Shown here: piece after piece, positions 16,967-25,869 of the stretch | Layout of the letters: each line of letters begins with the position of its first letter | Numbering within the stretch: the stretch's first letter is position 1 | Assembly (NCBI RefSeq): GCF_041154455.1 | Contig: NZ_AP028665.1 | Coordinates: forward strand, 310,001 to 374,000 | Reading direction: 5' to 3' | Source: Variovorax sp. V213 | GTDB lineage: Bacteria > Pseudomonadota > Gammaproteobacteria > Burkholderiales > Burkholderiaceae_C | DNA length: 64,000 nucleotides | Made by a program: the position numbers and the translations under genes | Notes under the pieces: generated by a model | Told to the model about the DNA's origin: nothing | The model's database searches: none | What the model saw: the letters and a program-made list of their open reading frames with translations, nothing else

Positions 16967-17944
16967 ATGCACGTGACCCAAGCCAAGACCCCGTCCGAGC
17001 GCTACGACCTGAACCTCGATCCCATCACCGGTGAGCCGGGAGCTCATCCCGTCGGTACAGGCGCGGGTGCCGCGGGCGGCGCGCTCGCCGGTGCTGCGGT
17101 GGGTGCCATCGGCGGACCGCCCGGTGCGGTAGCCGGCATGCTTGTGGGGGCCGTGGCCGGCGGCTTGGGCGGCAAGGCCGTTGCAGAGCGCGTCAACCCC
17201 ACGACGGAACACAGCCACTGGGAAGGCTCCTACACGCGCGAGCCCTACTACGAGCCGGGCCTGAGCTACGAGCACTATGCGCCCGCCTACGAACTCGGCT
17301 GGAGCCGCCGCGCAACGCTGGACGATGACTTCGCGGCCGTCGAGCCGTCGCTGGCCCGCGAATGGGAAACACGCCGCGGCACCTCGTCGCTCACATGGGA
17401 GCAGGCGCGGCCTGCATCGCACGCGGCGTGGGAGCGCATCGATCGGCTCTACATGCGGGAAGAAGACATGCCGTTCCCCGAGGGCGATCCGCTCTCGAAC
17501 GACGACGTGGTCGACGTGCTGAATGACGTGCTCGAGAACACGCGTGACGGCGAGGCCGGCTTTCGCACCTGTGCGGAAGAAGTGGAATCGCCGCGACTGA
17601 AGCAGCTGTTCGCGACGCGTGCCGCGCAGTGCCGCGAGTCCGCGGCGCAACTCTCGCAGTTGGTGATCTCCTATGGCGGAAAGCCCGCCGACGGCGGCAC
17701 CGCCTCGGGCGCGCTGCACCGCGGCTGGGTGCACCTCAAGAGCGCGGTGGGTGCCAACAGCGAGTTGTCCATCCTCGAGGAATGCGAGCGCGGCGAAGAC
17801 GCCGCCGTTGCGCGCTATCGCAAGGCCTTGCAGCAGCTGCCCCAGGATGTGCGCCAGGTGGTGCAATCGCAGGCCCAGGCCGCGCAGCGCAATCACGACC
17901 AGATTCGCGACTTGCGCAACGAAGCTCGCGCGGCGCGCGCCTGA
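16967..17944 (+). CDS. Glycine-zipper plus ferritin-like (PA2169/DUF2383) stress protein
   Basis: A 325-residue two-part protein. Residues about 29-70 (GTGAGAAGGALAGAAVGAIGG, then PGAVAGMLVGAVAGGLGG) form a glycine zipper that could insert in membranes. Residues about 180-310 (DDVVDVLNDVLENTRDGEAGF, LFATRAAQCRESAAQLSQLV, ALHRGWVHLKSAVG, LEECERGEDAAVARYRKAL) form a PA2169-type four-helix bundle of the ferritin-like superfamily. Such genes are usually stress-induced. The GTG at 16973 has better spacing from AAGGA than ATG 16967, so the true start may be two codons in. Confidence 0.85.
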   Translation: MHVTQAKTPSERYDLNLDPITGEPGAHPVGTGAGAAGGALAGAAVGAIGGPPGAVAGMLVGAVAGGLGGKAVAERVNPTTEHSHWEGSYTREPYYEPGLSYEHYAPAYELGWSRRATLDDDFAAVEPSLAREWETRRGTSSLTWEQARPASHAAWERIDRLYMREEDMPFPEGDPLSNDDVVDVLNDVLENTRDGEAGFRTCAEEVESPRLKQLFATRAAQCRESAAQLSQLVISYGGKPADGGTASGALHRGWVHLKSAVGANSELSILEECERGEDAAVARYRKALQQLPQDVRQVVQSQAQAAQRNHDQIRDLRNEARAARA

Positions 17945-17968
17945 TCCGCGCGGCAGAGGGCGATCCGA

Positions 17969-19048
17969 TCAGGCACCGCCCAGGCGGTGCGCCCGGAAAA
18001 ACCGCAGCATCTCGCGGCTGGCGTCCACGCCCTCGGGCTGCGTGTAGCTGCCCTGCGCGCTGCCGCCCGACCACGCGTGGCCCGCCGCGTGGAGGCGCCA
18101 ATGCTCCGCATCGCCACGACCGGCAGACGCCGGATACACCGTGCGCGTGAAACGCCGGCCCGAAGCGGACCGGCCTTCGCTCACCGCGCCCGGCACGGCG
18201 CCGGCCACGATGGCCATGCCATTGCTCGCATGCACCGTCGTGTCCGCGTCGCCATGGAAGACGATGGTGGGCGGCGCGGCCGTCGCCGCTTCGCGCCGTG
18301 CCGCGGACGGACCCGATCGCATGGCGTTCAGGGCGCTCATCAGGTCGTTCGCGACGCCATGCGGAAGCCCTGAATGCACGCCGACCGCGGCGTAGAGGTC
18401 GGGGTAGCAATGGCCGAGGGTGTGCGCCATGGCACCGCCCGCCGAAAGGCCGGCCACGTAGATCCGGGCGCGGTCCACCTGCTCTTGCTCGGCAATGTGC
18501 TCGGTCAGCGCTGCGAGCAGGGCCGGCTCGCCCCGCCCGCGTTGTTGATGCGGGGTCTTGAACCAGTTCCAGCATTTCTGGCCGTGGGCGTGCTGTGCCT
18601 GCTCGGGGTAGAGCACGATCGCGCCGCATTCCCGCGCGTGCTCGTTCATGCGCGTGCCCGCGGCAAAGTCGGCTGCGTCCTGCGTGCAACCGTGCAGCAT
18701 CACGACCAGCGGGCGCGGCGCGGGCGCCTCGCCGGCCGCGCCCGCCGGCACGAAGAGCATGAAGTTGGCCGTGCGGCCCTGGTGCGAAAAGCTGCCCCGG
18801 ATCCATCGTTCGGTACGGTCGGCTTGTTCGGGGTCGGGCTGCGAGCGCATCGGCCGCTCGCGCTCGATCACCCGCGCCTCGACGTCGATCACTTCGGCAT
18901 CGCAGCTGGGCATGGCGGGCGCGACGGACGATGGCGGCTCGGCCGCGCCGCGCAACGCCCGTTGGATTGCCTCTGTCGCTTCGGCGAGCCGGCCGCTGCG
19001 CGTGAGGTGAGCGGCCTTGCTCATCAGGCCGGTGAGAAGTGGATTCAT
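17969..19048 (-). CDS. PHB-depolymerase-family esterase
   Basis: A 359-residue serine hydrolase. The esterase domain starts near residue 80 (SHQGRTANFMLFVPA, PLVVMLHGCTQDAADFAAGT). It carries the lipase box GLSAGGAMAH, NWFKTPHQQRGRGE, and the late motifs TIVFHGDADTTV (Asp) and AGHAWSGGS (His). There is no signal peptide. The first 75 residues instead form a short helical segment (LMSKAAHLTRSGRLAEATEAIQ) typical of the intracellular LpqC/PHB-type group. The end of the coding region overlaps a hairpin (17973-17990) that may terminate transcription for both convergent genes. Confidence 0.9.
   Translation of the reverse strand: MNPLLTGLMSKAAHLTRSGRLAEATEAIQRALRGAAEPPSSVAPAMPSCDAEVIDVEARVIERERPMRSQPDPEQADRTERWIRGSFSHQGRTANFMLFVPAGAAGEAPAPRPLVVMLHGCTQDAADFAAGTRMNEHARECGAIVLYPEQAQHAHGQKCWNWFKTPHQQRGRGEPALLAALTEHIAEQEQVDRARIYVAGLSAGGAMAHTLGHCYPDLYAAVGVHSGLPHGVANDLMSALNAMRSGPSAARREAATAAPPTIVFHGDADTTVHASNGMAIVAGAVPGAVSEGRSASGRRFTRTVYPASAGRGDAEHWRLHAAGHAWSGGSAQGSYTQPEGVDASREMLRFFRAHRLGGA
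17973..17990. terminator. Hairpin at convergent gene ends
   Basis: GCACCGCC, CA, GGCGGTGC: a perfect eight-base inverted repeat just inside the esterase 3' end and 28 bases past the ferritin-like gene's stop. With a four-base loop it gives seven GC-rich pairs. There is no T tract, so termination is only a suggestion. Confidence 0.35.
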
Positions 19049-19076
19049 TGGTGGGCCCAGTTGGGTTTGCGCTTTG

Positions 19077-19502
19077 CTAGCGAATGCGTCCCGCCAGCGC
19101 GGCCTTGACGGCCGGTGACGCGTGGAGTGCGCCGAGCACGGTGAGGGAGTCGATGGTGGACGCAGCCAGTTCGGGGCTCACGTCGGGCGCGATGACCGCC
19201 AGCCCCAGCACGCGCACCTGCAGCGTCTCGCCCGCGGCGCGCACGGCTTCAAGGTCTGCGGCAGAAAAGCTCTGCAGCCCCAGGACGAGCATCTTGCGGG
19301 AGACCGCCTGGCGCAGCGCGTCCGCGTGCGATGCCAGGTGGGTGCGAATGGCCGTTCGGATGAAGTCCGTGCGGTTCGAATAGAAGCCCTCGGCCACGAG
19401 CAAATCGATGTGGCCAAGGTCGACGAAGCCCATGTTGATGGTGATCTTCTCCGACTCCGGCGGCTTGACGGCGGCAGGCACGGGTGCATGGTATGACGGC
19501 AT
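19077..19502 (-). CDS. Ribbon-helix-helix (CopG-type) transcriptional regulator
   Basis: A 141-residue protein with an RHH DNA-binding unit near residues 17-55: SEKITINMGFVDLGHIDLLV (beta strand plus helix), then GFYSNRTDFIRTAIRTHL, the classic second helix with the N-R-T-D turn. The remaining 85 residues are a C-terminal extension with repeated LxVL segments and no recognised fold. The start lies against a four-half-site operator at 19507-19544, so strong autoregulation is expected. No toxin gene is beside it, which argues against a standard toxin-antitoxin pair. Confidence 0.82.
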   Translation of the reverse strand: MPSYHAPVPAAVKPPESEKITINMGFVDLGHIDLLVAEGFYSNRTDFIRTAIRTHLASHADALRQAVSRKMLVLGLQSFSAADLEAVRAAGETLQVRVLGLAVIAPDVSPELAASTIDSLTVLGALHASPAVKAALAGRIR

Positions 19503-19506
19503 TCCG

Positions 19507-19544
19507 CCATCCTAACACCATCCATATGGATGGTCTATGGATGG
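19507..19544. promoter_or_regulatory. Symmetric RHH operator with four half-sites
   Basis: CCATCC starts at 19507 and 19518, and GGATGG at 19528 and 19539. The array is itself an inverted repeat: two direct half-sites, then the same two inverted, with spacers of 5, 4 and 5. The core ACCATCCATATGGATGGT (19517-19534) is a perfect 18-bp palindrome. It begins four bases upstream of the RHH start codon. Confidence 0.72.
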
Positions 19545-19609
19545 CAAAAAATCGGCGGGGCGATGCGGTTCGCTTGCCAGGCCCACCGGGGCCCGGCGGC
19601 CGTCCATGC

Positions 19610-20992
19610 TCAAGCGCCAGGCGTTCCGGGAAGGCCCGCTGCAACCTTGTTCAAGGCAGCACCGGCATCCGCGCGCGATGCGGAGGCCGACGCCGACCTG
19701 TCGTGCTGGATGAGCAGCACCGCGACCATGCCGATGACCGCCGGAATCGCGATGGCAATGAAGTTCTGGTGCAGCGGCAGGTTCATGCCCACCAGCATGC
19801 CGATCAGGATGGGTGCCAGGATTGCGCCGCTGCGGCCGACGCCCAGTGCCCAACCGAGACCGGTGGCGCGCACGGCCATCGGATAGAACTGCCCGGTGTA
19901 GGCGTTGGCCACGATCTGCGTGCCGATGGTCGAGGCCCCGGCCAGCCCGATGAGAACGAAGAGCACCGGCGTCGGCATCTTGTAGCCCAGCAGCGTGAGC
20001 GAAACGGCTGCCAGCGCATACATGCCCGCGAGCACGTACTTGATGTGGAACCGGTCGGCGAGCCAGCCCCCGGCAATCGCGCCAACCATGGCACCTGCGT
20101 TCAACACCAGGACGAAGGTCAGGGCCGAGCCAAGGCTGTAGCCTGCGCTGGCCATGAGCTTCGTCAGCCACGAACTCAGCGCGAAAACCATGAACAGGCA
20201 CATGAAGAACGCGATCCAGAACATCACCGTGCTGAATCCCCGGCCATCGTAGAAGAGGTGCTTGATCGGTGCGCTGTCGGCCCGGTCCTTGGCCGGAACG
20301 ACGAAGCTATCGGTGGCCAGCGGCTGGTAGCTCGGGTCGAGCCGCGAGACGATCTTCTTCAACTCTTCGGTGCGGCCCTTGGCCAGCAGGAACGGCATCG
20401 ATTCCGGAACCGACTTCAGGATGAGCGGAAGCAGAAGCACCGGCAGGCCGGCCGCGAAGAATACCGATTGCCACCCGTAGCTCTCGATCAGCCCCTTGCC
20501 CAGAATCGCCGCAATGATGCCCCCGACGGCGTAGCCGCTGAACATCAGCGTGACGAGGGTGGCGCGGATCTTCTTCGGGGAGTACTCGGTCATCTGCGCC
20601 ACCACGTTCGGCATCACGCCCCCGATGCCGAGCCCGGCGAGGAAGCGCAGTGCGCTGAATGCGACAGGGCTCTCGGCCAGCCCGGCAGCGGCAGTGAAGA
20701 CGCTGAAGAAGCCCACGCAAATGGCGATCGCCCAGCGGCGCCCGATCCGGTCGGCGATGGTGCCCATGAAGATGGCCCCGAACATCATTCCGAAGAGCGC
20801 GGAACTGACCATGAACCCGGCATTGGTCGCGTCGACACCCATCTTCTTCATGATCGAAGGCAATGCGATGCCGACGACGGCCAGGTCGTAGCCGTCGAAC
20901 ACGATGATGAGCGCGCACCAGAGCAGCACCAGGCCGTGAAAGCGGTTGAAGCGGGCATCGTCAGCCAGCTTGTGAAGGTCGATTTGACGCAT
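19610..20992 (-). CDS. AAHS-family MFS aromatic acid transporter, gamma-resorcylate cluster
   Basis: A 12-helix proton symporter of 460 residues from the aromatic acid:H+ symporter family (PcaK/BenK type). Signatures are VLLWCALIIVFDGYDLAVVG in TM1, GTIADRIGRRWA in the loop 2-3 motif, FLAGLGIGGVMPN in TM4, and ADRFHIKY in loop 8-9. It diverges from the gamma-resorcylate decarboxylase gene, so it is the probable gamma-resorcylate importer (GraK role). Start ATG 20992 (MRQIDLHKL) matches the other AAHS protein in this window (MQQTGKQVDIHAL). The 20993-21350 divergent gap must hold both promoters, but I could not pin an operator. Confidence 0.92.
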   Translation of the reverse strand: MRQIDLHKLADDARFNRFHGLVLLWCALIIVFDGYDLAVVGIALPSIMKKMGVDATNAGFMVSSALFGMMFGAIFMGTIADRIGRRWAIAICVGFFSVFTAAAGLAESPVAFSALRFLAGLGIGGVMPNVVAQMTEYSPKKIRATLVTLMFSGYAVGGIIAAILGKGLIESYGWQSVFFAAGLPVLLLPLILKSVPESMPFLLAKGRTEELKKIVSRLDPSYQPLATDSFVVPAKDRADSAPIKHLFYDGRGFSTVMFWIAFFMCLFMVFALSSWLTKLMASAGYSLGSALTFVLVLNAGAMVGAIAGGWLADRFHIKYVLAGMYALAAVSLTLLGYKMPTPVLFVLIGLAGASTIGTQIVANAYTGQFYPMAVRATGLGWALGVGRSGAILAPILIGMLVGMNLPLHQNFIAIAIPAVIGMVAVLLIQHDRSASASASRADAGAALNKVAAGLPGTPGA

Positions 20993-21350
20993 GACTCTTG
21001 TCTCCGATTCGAATGGCAAAGATGCCTGATGCGCCGCCCTGGGTCTCGCAGCGGGCTTGGCGCAGTTGTGCGGCGATGCTTGCGATCATGGGCTTGCCGG
21101 CTTCACGGGTCCAACGCATTTTCCGGATGCCCTTTATGCGGCTCGTAAATGTTGGGGCGGGTCTACCCACAGGTTGCGCTCACCCGGCGGCCACTGCTGC
21201 TTCCATGCGATCTTCGAATGCGCGCTATCACCGATCTTTGTTGGACCGCGCCCCACCCGCTCCCTTAGATTGGCCGCCAGGTTGAGCGCCGCTGTGGCGC
21301 TGCCGTCGGTCAGGTGTTTGCGGGGCAGTGCCCGCACAAAGGAGACAGGT

Positions 21351-22334
21351 ATGCAAGGAAAGATCGGGCTCGAGGAACATTTCGCGATTCCTGAAACGCT
21401 GCAGGACTCGGCCGGCTTCGTGCCTGGCGCGTATTGGAGGGAACTCAGCATGCGCCTCCTCGACCTTCATGATGTGCGCCTGCGCCAGATGGACGCGCAC
21501 GGCATGGAGATGATGATCCTCTCGCTGAACGCGCCCGCGGTGCAGGCGGTGCCGGACCCCAAGAAAGCCTATGAGCTCGCGGTCCGCGCCAACGACTTTC
21601 TTGCCGAGCAGGTCGCGAAGCGGCCGGACCGCTTCCAGGCGTTCGCGGCCTTGCCGATGCAGGACCCCGAGAAGGCCACGCAGGAACTCGAGCGCTGCAT
21701 CAACGTGCTCGGCTTTCGCGGCGCGCTGGTCAACGGGTTCTCGCAGGTCGGCACGCCCGACAACGTCGTCTACTACGATGCGCCGCAGTACGCATCGTTC
21801 TGGGCTGCGGCGGAGCGGCTCGACGCGCCCTTCTATCTGCATCCGCGCAATCCGCTCGCGAGCTGGGCGCAGATCTATGAAGGCCACCCGTGGCTGCTCG
21901 GTCCCACCTGGGCCTTTGCACAGGAAACCGCCGTTCACGCCCTGCGCCTGATGGCAAGCGGCCTGTTCGATCGGCATCCGGGCCTGAAGATCATCCTTGG
22001 CCACCTCGGCGAAGGGCTGCCCTACAACATGTGGCGCGTCGACCACCGCAACGCCTGGGTCGAGGCGCCCAAGGGCTATCCGGCCAAGCGCAAGCTGTGC
22101 GACTATTTCCATGAGAATTTCTATCTCACGACCTCGGGCAACTTTCGCACCCAGACACTCATCGATGCGATGCTGGAAGTCGGATCGGACCGGATCCTGT
22201 TCTCGACCGATTGGCCGTTCGAGAATGTCGACCATGCGTCGAACTGGTTCAACGATGCCAGCATCAGCGAGGCCGACCGCAAGAAGATCGGCCGCACCAA
22301 TGCGTTGTCGCTGTTCAAGCTGCCTCAATCCTGA
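21351..22334 (+). CDS. graF: Gamma-resorcylate (2,6-dihydroxybenzoate) decarboxylase
   Basis: Zinc-dependent, cofactor-free amidohydrolase that reversibly decarboxylates 2,6-dihydroxybenzoate to resorcinol. The 327-residue protein keeps the metal ligands at the same numbers as the studied Rhizobium enzyme: Glu8 and His10 (LEEHFA), His164 (FYLHPRN) and Asp287 (FSTDWPF). His218 is in ILGHLGE. Start ATG 21351 (MQGKIGLEEHF) sits after AAAGGAGA and fixes that numbering. First gene of a three-gene operon with the dioxygenase (25-base gap) and maleylacetate reductase. Very likely cytoplasmic. Confidence 0.95.
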   Translation: MQGKIGLEEHFAIPETLQDSAGFVPGAYWRELSMRLLDLHDVRLRQMDAHGMEMMILSLNAPAVQAVPDPKKAYELAVRANDFLAEQVAKRPDRFQAFAALPMQDPEKATQELERCINVLGFRGALVNGFSQVGTPDNVVYYDAPQYASFWAAAERLDAPFYLHPRNPLASWAQIYEGHPWLLGPTWAFAQETAVHALRLMASGLFDRHPGLKIILGHLGEGLPYNMWRVDHRNAWVEAPKGYPAKRKLCDYFHENFYLTTSGNFRTQTLIDAMLEVGSDRILFSTDWPFENVDHASNWFNDASISEADRKKIGRTNALSLFKLPQS

Positions 22335-22359
22335 GCCACCCGGAAAGGCAAGGCTACCC

Positions 22360-23229
22360 ATGATCGACATCGACGAGTGGACCATCACCAGCGCCGCGCT
22401 GAAGGCGCAAGGCGCAACGCCCAGTCCGCGCCTGAAGACCGTGATGGACAGCCTGGTGCGGCATCTGCACGACTTCGCGCGCGAGGTGCAGCTCACCGAG
22501 GCCGAGTGGTCCAGCGGCATCGACTTTCTCACCGCCGTCGGAAAGATCACGGACGACAAGCGCCAGGAGTTCATCTTGCTCTCTGACGTGCTGGGCCTTT
22601 CGACGCTCGTCACTGCGCAGTGCAACCGGCGTCCGACGGGCTGCACCGAGGCGACGGTGTTCGGGCCCTTCTACGTGTCCGACGCGCCGGAGTACAACAA
22701 TGGCGATGACATCTCCAACGGCGCAAGCGGCGAACCCTGCTTCGTCAGCGGCACCATCCGCGGGATCGACGGCGAGCGGATCGCCCATGCAAGCATCGAC
22801 GTGTGGCAGTCCGACGACGAGGGCCGGTACGACGTGCAGCGCCCCGAGCTGGACCATGCGCAGGGCCGGGGCCATCTGAGCAGCCTCGAGGACGGGCGCT
22901 ACCACTTCAAATCCATCGTGGCCGTGCCCTACCCCATTCCCCACGACGGCCCGGTCGGCCAGATGCTGGAGCAACTCGGCCGCCACCCGTGGCGCCCTGC
23001 GCACCTGCATTTCATGATCAAGGCGCCGGGCTACGAGACGCTCATCACCCATGTGTTCCGCTCCGGCGGCAGCTATCTGGAATCGGACGCCGTGTTCGGC
23101 GTGCGCTCCTCGCTCATCGCCGACTGGAAGCGCCACGAGTCCGGCGTGGCGCCGGACGGAACGCGCATGGATGTGCCGTTCTATACGCTCGACTACGACT
23201 TCGTGTTGAACAGCGTACCGCGTGACTAG
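22360..23229 (+). CDS. graB: Hydroxyquinol 1,2-dioxygenase (intradiol)
   Basis: Non-haem Fe(III) dioxygenase that cleaves hydroxyquinol (benzene-1,2,4-triol) to maleylacetate. It has 289 residues. The N-terminal dimerisation helices come first (RLKTVMDSLVRHLHDFAREV), then the intradiol core: TVFGPFYV, ASIDVWQSDDEGRYDVQ, VPYPIPHDG, RPAHLHFMI. The iron ligands are likely Tyr157, Tyr191, His215 and His217. The length and the QSDDEGRYD motif fit hydroxyquinol rather than catechol enzymes. Between the decarboxylase and maleylacetate reductase genes, in pathway order. Confidence 0.94.
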   Translation: MIDIDEWTITSAALKAQGATPSPRLKTVMDSLVRHLHDFAREVQLTEAEWSSGIDFLTAVGKITDDKRQEFILLSDVLGLSTLVTAQCNRRPTGCTEATVFGPFYVSDAPEYNNGDDISNGASGEPCFVSGTIRGIDGERIAHASIDVWQSDDEGRYDVQRPELDHAQGRGHLSSLEDGRYHFKSIVAVPYPIPHDGPVGQMLEQLGRHPWRPAHLHFMIKAPGYETLITHVFRSGGSYLESDAVFGVRSSLIADWKRHESGVAPDGTRMDVPFYTLDYDFVLNSVPRD

Positions 23230-23233
23230 AAGC

Positions 23234-24295
23234 ATGGACCGCTTCGTCTACACCGCGAGCGCTTCGCGCATCGTTTTTGGCGCGGACAGCATCGACCAGA
23301 TTCCGGCGGAGATCGAGCGCCTGGGCGCCCATCGTGCGCTCGTCCTGTGCACGCCCAACCAGCGCGACCAGGCGCAAGCCATTGCCGACCGGCTTCCCGG
23401 CCGCGTCGCATTCATCTTCGACGAAGCGGTCATGCATGTGCCGATCGAGATCGCGCGCAAGGCGCGCGCACTCGCCTCCGAGTTGAAGGCGGACTGCGCC
23501 CTGGCCGTCGGGGGTGGATCGACCATCGGCCTGGGCAAGGCCATTGCGCTGGAGTCGGGGCTGCCCATCATTGCCGTGCCGACGACCTATGCGGGAAGCG
23601 AGGTGACGCCCATCTATGGCATCACGGAAGGCGGCCTGAAAAAGACCGGGCGCGACCCGCGCGTGCTTCCCACGGTGGTGGTCTACGACCCCAAGCTCAC
23701 GCTGTCGCTGCCCCTGGATCTGACGGTCGCGAGCGCGATCAATGCCATGGCGCATGCGGCCGAAGGCCTCTACGCCCACGATGGAAATCCGGTGATCGCA
23801 TTGATGGCCGAGGAAGGCATCCGCGCTTGCGCCGCGTCGTTGCAACCGCTTCGAGAAGATCCGCGCGATCTGCCGGCACGCAGCCAGGCGCTCTACGGCG
23901 CCTGGCTGTGCGGCACGGTGCTGGGGGCCGTGTCGATGGGCCTGCACCACAAGCTGTGCCACACCTTGGGCGGCACCTTCGACTTGCCGCATGCGCAAGT
24001 GCATACGGTGGTTCTTCCGCATGCGCTCAGGTACAACGCCGGCGCGGCGCCGGAAGCCATGGCCCGCATCGCGAGAGCGCTCGGCGTCGCGGATGCGCCC
24101 ATGGGCCTTTTCGAGCTTGCAAGAACCCATGGCGCGCCGGTGTCGCTGAAGGCGATCGGCATGCCCGCCAACGGACTTGAACAAGCGGCCGAGCTGGCAG
24201 CGTCGAACCAGTATCCGAATCCGCGCCCGCTCGAGAAGGGGGCGCTTCGCGCCCTGCTCCACCGCGCATGGGATGGAGCGCCGCCAACGGCCTGA
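23234..24295 (+). CDS. graC: Maleylacetate reductase
   Basis: NAD(P)H-dependent reductase of maleylacetate to 3-oxoadipate, of the iron-containing alcohol dehydrogenase fold (353 residues). The nucleotide site is LAVGGGSTIGLGKAIAL, followed by AVPTTYAGSEVTPIYGIT. The characteristic histidines lie in NAMAHAAEGLYA and GLHHKLCHTLGGTFDLPHA. Start ATG 23234 lies five bases after the dioxygenase stop, so the two are translationally close. An overlapping GTG at 23222 is the alternative. The gene ends exactly where the convergent LysR gene ends. 3-Oxoadipate would leave through the ordinary beta-ketoadipate route, not encoded here. Confidence 0.95.
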   Translation: MDRFVYTASASRIVFGADSIDQIPAEIERLGAHRALVLCTPNQRDQAQAIADRLPGRVAFIFDEAVMHVPIEIARKARALASELKADCALAVGGGSTIGLGKAIALESGLPIIAVPTTYAGSEVTPIYGITEGGLKKTGRDPRVLPTVVVYDPKLTLSLPLDLTVASAINAMAHAAEGLYAHDGNPVIALMAEEGIRACAASLQPLREDPRDLPARSQALYGAWLCGTVLGAVSMGLHHKLCHTLGGTFDLPHAQVHTVVLPHALRYNAGAAPEAMARIARALGVADAPMGLFELARTHGAPVSLKAIGMPANGLEQAAELAASNQYPNPRPLEKGALRALLHRAWDGAPPTA

Positions 24296-25249
24296 TCACC
24301 TGCTTCGCGTCTGCGGCGCAGGCTCGCGGCTCGATCGCTCGTGGAAGAGGCCGAATATCAGCTCGCGCAGCCAGCGGTTGCCGCTGTCCTGATGAAACCG
24401 TTCGTGCCATTGCTGGCGAATTTCAAAGGGCGTGACCTCGAAGGGCGCGTCGACGCTGCGCAGGTCCGTGCGCGATGCCACCATCGCCCTTGCAAGGCGT
24501 GCCGGCGCGGTCAGCAGCAGGCCCGACGTGGCGACGATCGACGTCAGGCCCAGCGAGTGGGCGGCCGTGAGAACGACCCGCCGCCGATCGATCGCACCCG
24601 CCCTGTCCAGGGATTGCTGAAGTTGCGAATCGGTCGTTCCCTGGGGCCTGTACGCAATGTGTTCGGCCGCGAGGTAGTCGTCGAGCTCGATGCGCTCGCG
24701 GGCGCCCAGGGGTGACGCCTTCGACATCAGGACGACGAAGGTCTCGTCGAACAGCCGCTGCTGGTAGAACGATGGCCCCATCGCTTCCCAGCTGCCGAGC
24801 GCGATGTCGATCTGCCCGTGCAGCATCCGCTGCCGGGCGTCGGCCATGGAAACGTCCACGGTTTCGAAGCGGACACCGGGTGCGATGCCGCGTGCGACGG
24901 ACAGCAGCTCGGGCATCATGACCAGTTGCCCGATGTCGTTGACCGCGATTCGAAACGTGCGGCTCGATGTCTCCGGCTCGAAGGTCCTGCCCTGGTCGAC
25001 GGCCTGCGCCAGGCAGGCGATGCCTTCCTCGATGGGAGCGATGAGCCGCTCGGCGACCGGGGTGGGGACCATCCCGTCTGCCGTGCGCACGAACAGCGCA
25101 TCGTTGAAGCGTTCGCGCATGCGTTTGAGCGCGTTGCTCACCGCCGATTGCGTCATGCCGAGGCGCTCGCCTGCGAGCGTGACGCTGCGCGTGGCGTAGA
25201 TCGCCTGGAACACCAGGAAAAGATTCAGGTCAATGGAGTTGATGTTCAC
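24296..25249 (-). CDS. LysR family regulator (NodD/LinR-like)
   Basis: A 317-residue LysR regulator. The DNA-binding domain begins SIDLNLFLVFQAIYATRSVTLA and continues MTQSAVSNALKRMRERF, then LFVRTADGMVPTPVAERL, the NodD/LinR/PcpR subgroup pattern often tied to aromatic or chloroaromatic genes. It lies between the graFBC-type operon (convergent) and the MarR gene (24 bases upstream, same strand). A role in activating the decarboxylase operon is likely but unproven; the MarR protein is the alternative. Confidence 0.9.
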   Translation of the reverse strand: MNINSIDLNLFLVFQAIYATRSVTLAGERLGMTQSAVSNALKRMRERFNDALFVRTADGMVPTPVAERLIAPIEEGIACLAQAVDQGRTFEPETSSRTFRIAVNDIGQLVMMPELLSVARGIAPGVRFETVDVSMADARQRMLHGQIDIALGSWEAMGPSFYQQRLFDETFVVLMSKASPLGARERIELDDYLAAEHIAYRPQGTTDSQLQQSLDRAGAIDRRRVVLTAAHSLGLTSIVATSGLLLTAPARLARAMVASRTDLRSVDAPFEVTPFEIRQQWHERFHQDSGNRWLRELIFGLFHERSSREPAPQTRSR

Positions 25250-25273
25250 CGCGCCGCCTCCTTCAACGAGCCG

Positions 25274-25810
25274 TCATTCGTTGTCCAGGACTGCCAGGTT
25301 GTCGTAGACCATCCGAAGCATGTCCCGCAAGGATTCGGCCTGCGCGGCAGTCAGCCCGGACAGCGATACGCGCTCGTACACCTGGGCCAAGGGAATGATT
25401 CGCAGCGTGAGATCGCGGCCCGCCTCGGTCAGGCTCAGGGCGAGCGCGCGGGCATCCTCGTCCGATCGGTCGCGCACCAGCACGCCGCGCTGCAGCAGGC
25501 CGTCGACCACGCGGGAGAGCGTGGAAGGGTCCGTCGACGTGTGCAACGCCAGGTCGGAGAGCCGCTGGTGCGCCTTGTGGTGCAGCGCGACGCAGACCCG
25601 CCATTCGGTCAGCGAGAGCTTGAACTGCTTGAGCTCCTTGCTGAACGACTGCCCCATTCTCATACCTGCGCGTGCAAGCAGGTAGGGGATGGCTCGCTCC
25701 AGGTCGTGATCTGCCACCTTGTCTGCATTTGCATTCAATTTAGCAGGCGCCTCGATGCGCGCTCTGTGCACCTTCCGAGGCTCTGCGCCGGGTGATTTTC
25801 TTGTGGCCAT
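25274..25810 (-). CDS. MarR family regulator, GraR-like candidate
   Basis: A 178-residue winged-helix repressor. Core: LAHERAIP-type first helices (HDLERAIPYLLARAGMRMG), FKLSLTEWRVCVALHHK, LSDLALHTSTDPSTLSRVVDGLLQRGVLVRDRSDEDARA and LSLTEAGRDL. The N-terminal 45 residues are basic and variable. The start is uncertain; ATG 25810 (MATRKSPG) seems best. It diverges from the resorcinol hydroxylase genes. In Rhizobium sp. MTP-10005 the gamma-resorcylate operon is controlled by a MarR protein (GraR), so that role is the natural inference. Confidence 0.87.
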   Translation of the reverse strand: MATRKSPGAEPRKVHRARIEAPAKLNANADKVADHDLERAIPYLLARAGMRMGQSFSKELKQFKLSLTEWRVCVALHHKAHQRLSDLALHTSTDPSTLSRVVDGLLQRGVLVRDRSDEDARALALSLTEAGRDLTLRIIPLAQVYERVSLSGLTAAQAESLRDMLRMVYDNLAVLDNE

Positions 25811-25869
25811 GCCGAATGCTACAGGCGAATGCAGCCATCGATATAGCGTAAACCCCAGGTATTTATTAA

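Noticed and set aside
19077..19544. Toxin-antitoxin module around the RHH gene
   Set aside because: No small toxin-sized gene adjoins it; the next genes are an esterase and an AAHS transporter.
19484..21148. Plus-strand open frame of about 550 codons over the AAHS gene
   Set aside because: Shadow of the minus-strand transporter. The same kind of frame appears over the second AAHS gene (61271-62629), showing it is a by-product of the AAHS sequence.
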